From: Eutrophocola sp964503965
Lineage (GTDB): Bacteria > Pseudomonadota > Gammaproteobacteria > Pseudomonadales > Pseudohongiellaceae
Reading direction: 5' to 3'
DNA length: 64,000 nucleotides
Assembly: GCA_964503965.1 (NCBI GenBank)
Contig: CAZDCK010000001.1
Coordinates: forward strand, 186,001 to 250,000
Part shown: positions 34,279 to 41,793 of the stretch, one piece after another
Layout of the letters: every line of letters begins with the position of its first letter
Position numbering within the stretch: position 1 is the first letter of the stretch
The notes under the pieces: model-generated
Database searches by the model: none
Seen by the model: the letters and a program-made list of their open reading frames with translations, nothing else
What the model was told of the DNA's origin: nothing
Made by a program: the position numbers and the translations under genes

Positions 34279-35031
34279 ATGCAGATTCTCCTGCTGCTGC
34301 TTTTGATCCTGCCATTTTCCAGTCTGGGTGAAGTACCCGACTGTCCAGCCGATAAGCAATTACACCAACTGCTGGTATTTGATGACCTTTTCATTGGCGG
34401 GATTCATGGCACCAGGGAAATTCCGCTGCTGGTTCAATGCCTTGTTGATAAAGCCTTGAAAGAGTCAAATGAAAACCTGATCGTCTCACTTGAACTGGAT
34501 GAATCTGCCAGCGACCTTCACTCCCCATTATGGCAAGACGATACAGCATTGATGACCGAGGATGGCCGCTCTTCCAGAGCAATGTACGCATTGATGCAGT
34601 ACCTGATAACCCGGGAAGCAACCGGTCAGCTTGGGCTGCATTTTCAGTATGGCAGAAAAGGGTCCAGCCGGCCCAACTCCGCCAGAGCAACCGGCAGGGA
34701 ACTGGAAACTCTTTCGGGAAACGCCCGGGTTATTGTCCTTGCCGGTAATTACCAAAGCATGAAAACCACTCCCCCGGGCTACTTTGATTATCTGGAAACT
34801 GAGGGCATGTATGCAGGTAACCGGTTCACACATATCAATATTCGTTCATTAAACCCCGGAACATTCTGGTCCTGTACTGGTAATTGTGGAATATCGACTT
34901 ATAACCCACCTGGTCACTCTGCACCGGTTGGCCAGTTAGCAGATGGGGCAGATATCGGGCATGATTACGTTTTCTATCTTGAGTCTTTCACAGCATCGGA
35001 GCCAATGTCACTTCATGACACACCCAGGTAA
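34279..35031 (+). CDS. Exported protein with a ChaN/Tiki-like GxHGT motif
   Basis: Protein of 250 residues with a signal peptide (about 1-17). LFIGGIHGTREIPLL (about 36-50) and LIVSLELDESASD (about 65-77) resemble the GExHGT...ExE pattern of ChaN/erythromycin-esterase/Tiki-type proteins, though the catalytic Glu before the His is replaced by Gly-Ile. VIVLAGNYQSMK (about 150-161) fits the second histidine strand with Asn-Tyr in place of the usual Gly-His. This suggests a diverged, possibly inactive member. The next gene overlaps its 3' end by 17 bases. Confidence 0.5.
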   Translation: MQILLLLLLILPFSSLGEVPDCPADKQLHQLLVFDDLFIGGIHGTREIPLLVQCLVDKALKESNENLIVSLELDESASDLHSPLWQDDTALMTEDGRSSRAMYALMQYLITREATGQLGLHFQYGRKGSSRPNSARATGRELETLSGNARVIVLAGNYQSMKTTPPGYFDYLETEGMYAGNRFTHINIRSLNPGTFWSCTGNCGISTYNPPGHSAPVGQLADGADIGHDYVFYLESFTASEPMSLHDTPR

Positions 35032-35977
35032 TACAAAAACAAGAATTCTTCTGGTCCTCCCCCTGGTCGTTGTATTGCTGGCCGCCAGTTTCTATGGCTT
35101 TGCCAATTACCAGGCCCGCAGCCTTGTGGATTCCAAAATGGCTGACATGGTAAACACTGGTGTCTACCAGTCCCTGGCGTACGATGACTTTTCCCTGTCT
35201 ATTGACGGTTCCATGCACATGACTGGTCTGCAGATCCGCGATGCAGCCGGAATCGAATATGAAATCTCGCAGATCGATATTCCGGAATTCGATTATTTCA
35301 ATGATAACCCCCAATATCTTTCCATATCTGCCACAGGCATACGTTTCCCTGATGGTATTCCTGACTTTGGCAATACAGGTAACAGTGCTCTCAATGATTA
35401 TCTGGATATTGTCATGGATGCAGACTACCTCCCGCTGCAATTTGATTATCGCCACAACTATACCCCTGAGCAGGGCCAGCAACTGGACAGTGCTTTCAGT
35501 ATTTTGCTGCCTGAATCATTTTCGTTAAGCACTGCATCTGTCATGCGCCACGTCAGCCTGGATGAGGTCAGCAATATCACCGGTGCCATGTCATTAAACC
35601 CCCTGCAGAATGCAGGACTGATGAAAGGAGACATCCCTTCTGCGTCAATAACATTGGAAGACCTTGGCCTCATCGATGCAATGATGGCGGTACAGGGAGA
35701 AAGTTTTGGCATGGACAGCGATGAATATCGCCAGCAGTTGCTTGCCCAGATTAAGACAATGGTGTTGTTCGCGCCACAGCAGCTCCAGAGTCTGGCGCAG
35801 GAGGTTGCAGCCGCCGTTGTGGAATTTCTGGAAGGTGGGAAATCACTCAGGCTTTCCATGAATCCGGAATACGATGGAAATATTCAACGCTTGCAGGGTG
35901 ACCTGATAGGTGCGTTTTATACGGGAAATTTCGAGGGGATGGTAAAACTGCTACACCTGGAAATAGAAACCTTCTGA
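35015..35977 (+). CDS. Membrane-anchored protein of unknown function
   Basis: Protein of about 320 residues with one N-terminal membrane helix (about 10-30) and a large periplasmic part. I use the ATG at 35015 (MTHPGNTK), which overlaps the upstream gene by 17 bases; the frame opens earlier at 34943. The repeating beta-strand-like pattern, with FDDFSLSIDG-type and QIRDAAGIEYEISQIDI-type stretches, recalls AsmA- or YdgA/DUF945-like proteins, but I could not confirm either. It is probably co-translated with the gene before it. Confidence 0.5.
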   Translation: MTHPGNTKTRILLVLPLVVVLLAASFYGFANYQARSLVDSKMADMVNTGVYQSLAYDDFSLSIDGSMHMTGLQIRDAAGIEYEISQIDIPEFDYFNDNPQYLSISATGIRFPDGIPDFGNTGNSALNDYLDIVMDADYLPLQFDYRHNYTPEQGQQLDSAFSILLPESFSLSTASVMRHVSLDEVSNITGAMSLNPLQNAGLMKGDIPSASITLEDLGLIDAMMAVQGESFGMDSDEYRQQLLAQIKTMVLFAPQQLQSLAQEVAAAVVEFLEGGKSLRLSMNPEYDGNIQRLQGDLIGAFYTGNFEGMVKLLHLEIETF

Positions 35978-35992
35978 GCCATTGCTTAGCGC

Positions 35993-37615
35993 TCATGCCC
36001 CATGGGATATATCCCGGCTTTTGCGCAGATTGCCGGTTCCGGTCAATTTTGCCGTCAGCCGCACAAGGTCATGTCTTAGACGCCTGAGCCCGAAATAAAA
36101 CCCAAGGCAGCTTACCGCAAGGCCACCAAGCAACAAGAGAATCATGCCAAGGTCCCAGAGCGGACGTTTGTGATACCAGAAAGCAAAATCCAGGCTGTGT
36201 AATCCACTATAAAGCCAGCGTTCCACCCGGCTGTATTTGTGGATAAGGCTGAGCAATTCACTTTTTACCGGATCCACATAAACCCAGCTCCGGGCCGGAT
36301 CATCAAATTTTATGCGTAAAACCGGCAGTGGTAACTGGTTATTTCGTGAATAGTAATAATCGTCATATTCCTGCAGCACGTCATAGTCTGTAACGCCGGC
36401 ATCGACACTGGCCTCAAGCTTGCTGACAAGACTAGGCGGATCAAAACTGCTGATAGTCTCAAAACGCTCTGTACTGATAAGCACACTGCTGGCATCCAGC
36501 TGGTTCAGAATGTAGTAGGGTTGGTGGAGACGATCCCGCTTGTTCATATCCAGGCCACTGCTCTGGCTATAACGGGCCAGGTAATACGGCGCATTGCCCA
36601 GCCATCGAAATTCCACTTCCTTGACCTCTCCATCGACTGCGTATTCCCACTGGTCTGCTTCGAAAGCCGGGAAGGCAGCGAGATCGAGAACCCCTTCCTG
36701 GTAAACTCCTTCATCGACGGCAAGACCCCGGGCATTGGTCCAGGCAAAAGGCTCCATGGAAAGCATGCCACTGAACGCCCAGGTGACAGCAAAAAAACCA
36801 AAAATACACCCCAGTATATAATGCCAGCGCATAAGACCATGGTAAGGAATAGCCCGTTTCAGGTTAAATGGCCTGAGCTTTTTTCTGAACTGCATTACGC
36901 CAAGACAGAGTCCAAGCAAGGCAAGGATGCATCCAACACCGGCCGTCCAGACCACGATGTCATACCACAGGGGTTGATTCGCCCGCAGACCCGCGAAATA
37001 AAACCAGTGGGGAATAGTCCCCAGCCAGGCCAGTGTCCGGCTTTGCCTGGTGGTATAGACAGCTACGTCAGCACGAACCGGAGAGACATACACCTCGGTA
37101 CCAAATTCATCATCGACAAGGTATCTGAACAAAGGCAGTTCGTTGGGAATGGGGATGGTCCATTGATCCGGTGAGGTTACAAGTCCTTCGTAGCTGAAAA
37201 GTTCAACAGGAGTACCCAGGAATTCACTGGCAATCTGCGCACCCTGTTGAGGGCTAAGCTCCGAGAGAAATTCCCCGGTATCAGCCCAGATAAAAGTACT
37301 TGGATAACGGGGTTCCGGAAACTCATAGACAGGCCGCCCCATGATCGTGCGCAACCTGGCTTCAAAAGGGGAATAGCCAAGCAGGCCCACAGCCTGCCAG
37401 GGGGAAATCCTGACCCGTTCGAAATCCAGGGGTGGGGAGCCTTCAATACGAATTTCTTCAGTAATCCTGGGCATACCTCCCGCATAAATCATGACAAAAG
37501 CAGAGAGAAACCAGACCACAAAAAGAAAGCTGACCGGTATACCAATATACCGATGACTGAGGATAAGCAGTTTTTTAAATGCCCTCATTCCTTTTCCAGA
37601 AATAGCTGGCATCAC
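35993..37615 (-). CDS. PepSY-associated membrane protein (large)
   Basis: Inner-membrane protein of 540 residues with membrane segments near 20-43, 210-245, 268-290 and 485-510, and PepSY-like periplasmic domains between them. SHRYIGIPVSFLFVVWFLSA near the N-terminus and HWFYFAGLR, LHSLDFAFWYHKRPLWD near 470 are typical of the PepSY_TM family, including the conserved histidines that may coordinate metal or haem. Known relatives act in iron or copper reduction beside siderophore receptors; none is present here. An ATG at 37588 is an equally good start. Confidence 0.8.
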   Translation of the reverse strand: MMPAISGKGMRAFKKLLILSHRYIGIPVSFLFVVWFLSAFVMIYAGGMPRITEEIRIEGSPPLDFERVRISPWQAVGLLGYSPFEARLRTIMGRPVYEFPEPRYPSTFIWADTGEFLSELSPQQGAQIASEFLGTPVELFSYEGLVTSPDQWTIPIPNELPLFRYLVDDEFGTEVYVSPVRADVAVYTTRQSRTLAWLGTIPHWFYFAGLRANQPLWYDIVVWTAGVGCILALLGLCLGVMQFRKKLRPFNLKRAIPYHGLMRWHYILGCIFGFFAVTWAFSGMLSMEPFAWTNARGLAVDEGVYQEGVLDLAAFPAFEADQWEYAVDGEVKEVEFRWLGNAPYYLARYSQSSGLDMNKRDRLHQPYYILNQLDASSVLISTERFETISSFDPPSLVSKLEASVDAGVTDYDVLQEYDDYYYSRNNQLPLPVLRIKFDDPARSWVYVDPVKSELLSLIHKYSRVERWLYSGLHSLDFAFWYHKRPLWDLGMILLLLGGLAVSCLGFYFGLRRLRHDLVRLTAKLTGTGNLRKSRDISHGA

Positions 37616-37753
37616 CAGCGGATTCAGATTGATTCTTCGGACAAAGTGTAGCGACTTTTTGCCCTGGGGGACAATTCAGCTCCGGGTAACAGGATAGACC
37701 CTCATTATCCCACTACCAGGTGCTACCATAACTGTTCGCAATGAGGAAAAGCT

Positions 37754-38535
37754 ATGGATATTCTTGAATACAACAGCAAGGCCTGGGAAACCCTCACAGA
37801 GAAAAAAGACAGATGGACTGTCCCCGTGGATTCCGACACCATTGCCCGTGCCCGCAAAGGCAACTGGTCCATTCAACTCACTTCGGTCAAGCCTGCCCCC
37901 AGAAACTGGTTTCCTGACAGCCTCAATGGTCTCAATATCCTCTGCCTGGCCGCCGGAGGGGGACAGCAGGGCCCCATCCTCGCCGCTGCCGGCGCCCGGG
38001 TAACCGTGCTCGATTACTCAGAAAACAGCTTGCCCAGGACAGATTTATTGCAGAGCGGGAAAACCTGTCCCTGAATACCATACGCGCAGACATGCAGGAT
38101 TTATGCATGCTCACTGATGAGTCATTCGACATGGTGGTGAATCCCTGTTCAAACGTCTTTGCGGAAAATGTGCTGAAGGTCTGGAAGGAAGCATCACGGG
38201 TATTAAAACCGGGCGGGATTCTGCTGGCGGGGTTCATCAACCCATTCGGCTTTATTTTTGATCTTGAAGACTATGAAAACGGAAAACTGACCACTCGTCA
38301 CAGCATTCCCTATTCCGATGTCAGAGATTTACCCGCAGCAGAGCTGGAGAGTTTGCTGACAGGTAAAAACCAGCCAGTGTGTTTTGGTCATACTTTGCAG
38401 GACCAGATTCAGGGTCAACTGGATGCAGGCCTGATTCTGACGGGATTTCTCGAAGACAGCATGGGGGAAGGAGACCCACTGACCGGCTTAATCGATGTAC
38501 TGATCGCGACAAGAGCCATCAAAGCCACGTTATAG
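37754..38535 (+). pseudogene. Class I SAM-dependent methyltransferase, frameshifted
   Basis: The first frame (37754-38074) encodes the N-terminal part up to the SAM-binding motif I LNILCLAAGGGQQGPIL and motif II VTVLDYSEN; the second frame (continuing through 38535) gives QLAQDRFIAERENLSL, MVVNPCSNVFAENVLKVWKE and RVLKPGGILLAGFINP. The family sequence reads smoothly across if the codon AAC at 38024-38026 is followed by CAG at 38026-38028, that is if one C has been lost. With the base restored the protein has about 260 residues. GAGGAAAAGC precedes the ATG. Either a true pseudogene or a sequencing/assembly error. Confidence 0.85.
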
Positions 38536-39453
38536 ATGTTGCTTCTGCGCTGGATTGCTGTCTGCAGATCTCTGTCTTTTCAGCACGCGCTGGTACCAGA
38601 GTATGAAGCCACTGATAAACATGACAGCAGGAAGCAGGCCGAGTATGGTCCACAGGTAAGGCAATCCCGGCCATGCCCCTCGAAAGCGGCCAAAATGCAG
38701 GTCGATGAGAAACAACAGCCACCCATCCGGCCGTTCAAAGTCATCCAGGTCCGGGTCCATGGCATCAATAAGGGCGTCGAAGGGCTGCGGAAAGGCAAAA
38801 TAGATTGCTGTCACCCCCCACACCAGCATAAACAACAAGGCCCAGAAACCGAGAAAACTATGCAGTTGCCACAACAACCCCCGGCGACTGCTTCCACTTA
38901 TGACAAGTCCCTCTTTCCATCGTCGCTTCCCCTGCCACCAGATAAGTATTCCGCTGAAAACCATCAGAAGAAAAAACATGCCTCCAAAGCCATTCAGTTT
39001 CCGGCCTAGCGCCCGGTCCATCAGTAAATCATCATGTAACAGGGTTAGCCATTCGACGGTATGTACCTGCCAGGGATAACTTGAACCCAGGTCTGCGCCA
39101 TCATACTGATCAAAATAGCGACCACTCTCCTCACCATTTCTCTCCAGCGACACATAAACCGCCCTTCCCTCACGGTTCGGGGGGATGATATTCAACACCT
39201 GGTAATCCATATATTGATCCAGAATGGCGGCTTCAAGTCTCGACCCGGTGAGTCCTTCACGACCGGCCGCCTCCACTTCGTTATGGATAAAACCACGATT
39301 GATCTGGGGACGCAGGACTACAGCAGAACCACTAACACTGATAACCAGTATGTAGAGTCCCAACCCGATACCCATCCACAGGTGAACCTGGAAAAGAATG
39401 CGGCGAAAGCGGGTGGTATGAGGCGCCTTGATCCAGCGTTGCCAGCTATTCAC
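38530..39453 (-). CDS. PepSY-associated membrane protein (small)
   Basis: Inner-membrane protein of 307 residues of the PepSY_TM family with about four membrane segments. FQVHLWMGIGLGLYILVISVSG near residues 21-42 is the typical first helix with its conserved His; LLHDDLLM, GKLNG-type GRKLNGFGG and WQLHSFLGFW carry further conserved histidines. I chose the GTG at 39453, preceded at 7 bases by GGGAG; the frame opens upstream at a TTG (39492). Its 3' end overlaps the methyltransferase frame by 6 bp. It resembles the larger PepSY protein 2 kb away. Confidence 0.82.
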   Translation of the reverse strand: MNSWQRWIKAPHTTRFRRILFQVHLWMGIGLGLYILVISVSGSAVVLRPQINRGFIHNEVEAAGREGLTGSRLEAAILDQYMDYQVLNIIPPNREGRAVYVSLERNGEESGRYFDQYDGADLGSSYPWQVHTVEWLTLLHDDLLMDRALGRKLNGFGGMFFLLMVFSGILIWWQGKRRWKEGLVISGSSRRGLLWQLHSFLGFWALLFMLVWGVTAIYFAFPQPFDALIDAMDPDLDDFERPDGWLLFLIDLHFGRFRGAWPGLPYLWTILGLLPAVMFISGFILWYQRVLKRQRSADSNPAQKQHL

Positions 39454-39520
39454 TGGATAACTCCCGGTAGCCAGGATAAGTTGGTATAACAAGTATCAGG
39501 TAAATAAGAATATCCTGGCA

Positions 39521-39748
39521 TCATCGTGTGCCGTAAATCTCCATCGCCTGATGCATCTGTTTTTCTGCTTTCAATGCAAGATCACTTTCCATGTAAAACA
39601 GGGCTGACGGATCTATATCTTTCTGGTTGATGATGTTGGACTGACCCGCCAGGTGATCCACATTATTTATGAAAAAGGCAATACTCTGCTGGAGAAAGAT
39701 CAGCGCGGTTAAAAATCCAATTATTGAGAAGCAGTTTCTTATCATCAC
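39521..39748 (-). CDS. Small membrane-anchored protein
   Basis: Protein of 75 residues with one N-terminal hydrophobic segment (about 8-27) and a short polar tail. Its ATG overlaps the stop of the YeiH-type transporter gene (ATGA), so it is translationally coupled to that transporter. I do not recognise the family. The coupling suggests a transporter accessory peptide, which is inference. Confidence 0.55.
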   Translation of the reverse strand: MMIRNCFSIIGFLTALIFLQQSIAFFINNVDHLAGQSNIINQKDIDPSALFYMESDLALKAEKQMHQAMEIYGTR

Positions 39749-41163
39749 AGGCTGTTGGTGATATCCGGAAATACCTTGTAAAACATGATCCAGGCCATGA
39801 ACAGTGTCAGGCAGAGATTAAGGCTTTGTCCGCAGATATAAAGGATGAGTGGTTTACCCCTGTGAAACTGGGCCCTGAGTTCCCTGAAATTGGCTGACAT
39901 ACCGATGCTGGCAAAGGCCAGGCAGAACAGCCAGCCACGCATGTCAGACGTAAAATCGAGTACACCATTTTCCACCAGGACCACGGCCACATCACTGTTG
40001 AGACTTTCCACCAAAACCGAGAAGAGAATGCTTGCTCCCAGAAAACCCAGGACAAACTTTGGAAAACGCCGCCAGATTTCAGAAACACCCACGCGCTGAC
40101 CAGCACTGCCATCCACGCGAGCGGTCCAGTAAACAGCGACACCAAAAGCCAGCACACCGATCAGGATGTTCTGGATCATTTTGATCGTAGCCGCCACATT
40201 CAGTGCGGTATCTCCCAGAAATGCGCCTGCAGCAACAACCGCCCCGGTAGCATCCACTGTCCCCCCGATCCAGGCACCACCGAGGACTTCCGGCATACCC
40301 ACAGCATTGATGAAAGCCGGCAGGGCTATCATCATGATCGAGGTAAAAATCATTGACAGGCCAACAGCTGTGGTGAGTTCTTCCTTGCTAGCCTTGCAGG
40401 CAGCAGCCGTGGCAATAGCCGCGGATACACCACAGACAGACATGTCAGCGCTAATAGTAATATTCAGTGTTTTTGAGGAAATTTTCAGGACCTTCTGGCC
40501 GAACCAGAAGGTGCTGACCAATACCACCGGCGTAACAATCCAGGCCACAAAAATCCCGGGCAAGCCAATGGCCAGAATCTTGCCAAACAGTACCTCCGCC
40601 CCCAACATAACCAGGCCCGTTTTAATATACAGCTCCGGCTGCAGGGCTGGCCGGACGAACTCCGGGATACCAAAACTATTGCTGATAACCAGGCCTAGCA
40701 GGATTGCCCACAGGGCATAACCCAGCCCCATACTGCGGAACTCACTCTGGTTAGCCAGCAGGTAAGCCGTCACCGCGACAGCAAATATAAACAGGAACCC
40801 ACGGGCAAAGGGCAAAACTTTTTGACCGGTGAATTTCATTCCCGTACAGAAAAGTAGAAGAAAAAGAGCTAACAGCAGAAATGCGGCATGGAGAAAATAA
40901 ATACTGGAAAGTGAAGACAGGGGATTAAGGTTCCAGCGACCCGGTTTGGAATCGCTTGCCATGTGGGAAACCACATTGCCTACTCGTGTCCGCCCGGTCA
41001 CACCTTCCTGCCAAACCTTCCCGTCAAAACCGGCAACAGCACTCCCGTTAACCCAGGAGGTATTGATATCATCGTAGGGAATAATCAGGTAGATCAGCAG
41101 AGCCAGTGCCAGAATCACAAAACCCAGCAATATGGCCACGGTATCCTCTGTCCATTTTCCCAC
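39745..41163 (-). CDS. YeiH/UPF0324-type putative sulfate exporter family transporter
   Basis: Integral membrane protein of 472 residues with about 12 segments. The first ~90 residues form an extra helix and a periplasmic loop not found in E. coli YeiH. Family motifs include GLVMLGAEVLFGKI, ADMSVCGVSAAIA (about 250-262) and GGAWIGGTVDATGAVVAAGA (about 305-324). GTG start with a strong GGGGGGA site 7 bases before. Members are annotated as putative sulfate exporters on thin evidence. A small coupled gene follows. Confidence 0.85.
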   Translation of the reverse strand: MGKWTEDTVAILLGFVILALALLIYLIIPYDDINTSWVNGSAVAGFDGKVWQEGVTGRTRVGNVVSHMASDSKPGRWNLNPLSSLSSIYFLHAAFLLLALFLLLFCTGMKFTGQKVLPFARGFLFIFAVAVTAYLLANQSEFRSMGLGYALWAILLGLVISNSFGIPEFVRPALQPELYIKTGLVMLGAEVLFGKILAIGLPGIFVAWIVTPVVLVSTFWFGQKVLKISSKTLNITISADMSVCGVSAAIATAAACKASKEELTTAVGLSMIFTSIMMIALPAFINAVGMPEVLGGAWIGGTVDATGAVVAAGAFLGDTALNVAATIKMIQNILIGVLAFGVAVYWTARVDGSAGQRVGVSEIWRRFPKFVLGFLGASILFSVLVESLNSDVAVVLVENGVLDFTSDMRGWLFCLAFASIGMSANFRELRAQFHRGKPLILYICGQSLNLCLTLFMAWIMFYKVFPDITNSL

Positions 41164-41200
41164 TGAGTTATCCCCCCTCAGAGCCCTTCAGTGTGTTTAT

Positions 41201-41719
41201 CTAGAAATCAAATTCATCGACATAATACCGTTCAAAGTAAATATCTTCCTTGTCGAGTTCACCGGCAAAGATACTCTCAACATCTTCCTCAACACGAGTG
41301 ATGTAATCGTCCAGCTCTCCCTGGTCCAGGGATTCTATAAGGGCATCACGCCAGACCGAGGCATTACGGGTATTGAGCAGTCGAACGGCATTGTCTTTCG
41401 CCCATTCACTCCCGATCCTCCCCCCAAGGTGATACAGCCGCTCCGCCACAACTGAGCGATGCGGCTCTTCAAGTCGTTCGAGCACCTGTTCGGTAAGGCT
41501 CTGCCAGCCAGGAGCGATACTGTAGCCGGTATAAAAGCGGGTGACCCAGAGCAGGTAATCATCCTGGGTCTGGTACGTCTGCACTAGCTGATCTTCCTCA
41601 TAGGCAGCTTCAAAATAGTCTCTGGGATAGGCATTTTCCGGCCACTGCAGTTCAGGAGCGACCAGAGAGCATCCCGCCACAAGACTCAACGTCAATATAG
41701 TTATCAGCAGTATATTCAT
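41201..41719 (-). CDS. Lipoprotein of unknown function
   Basis: Protein of 172 residues with lipobox LVAGC (Cys17 of the form starting at 41719). The mature part is acidic and helical, rich in Tyr and Glu near the C-terminus. The frame opens at 41752, but that ATG has its purine-rich stretch directly against it; 41719 places the signal peptide correctly. Same direction as the transporter 37 bp downstream, so possibly co-transcribed. No family recognised. Confidence 0.6.
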   Translation of the reverse strand: MNILLITILTLSLVAGCSLVAPELQWPENAYPRDYFEAAYEEDQLVQTYQTQDDYLLWVTRFYTGYSIAPGWQSLTEQVLERLEEPHRSVVAERLYHLGGRIGSEWAKDNAVRLLNTRNASVWRDALIESLDQGELDDYITRVEEDVESIFAGELDKEDIYFERYYVDEFDF

Positions 41720-41793
41720 AGTGACCGCCGGTTTTCCTGTAAAAACCAGCATCCTTTTGATTCAGTATTCAGGTCAGTGAAATAAAGTGTTGC

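Noticed and set aside
36521..37174. 217-codon plus-strand frame opposite the large PepSY gene
   Set aside because: Low-complexity, basic translation antisense to a membrane protein gene.
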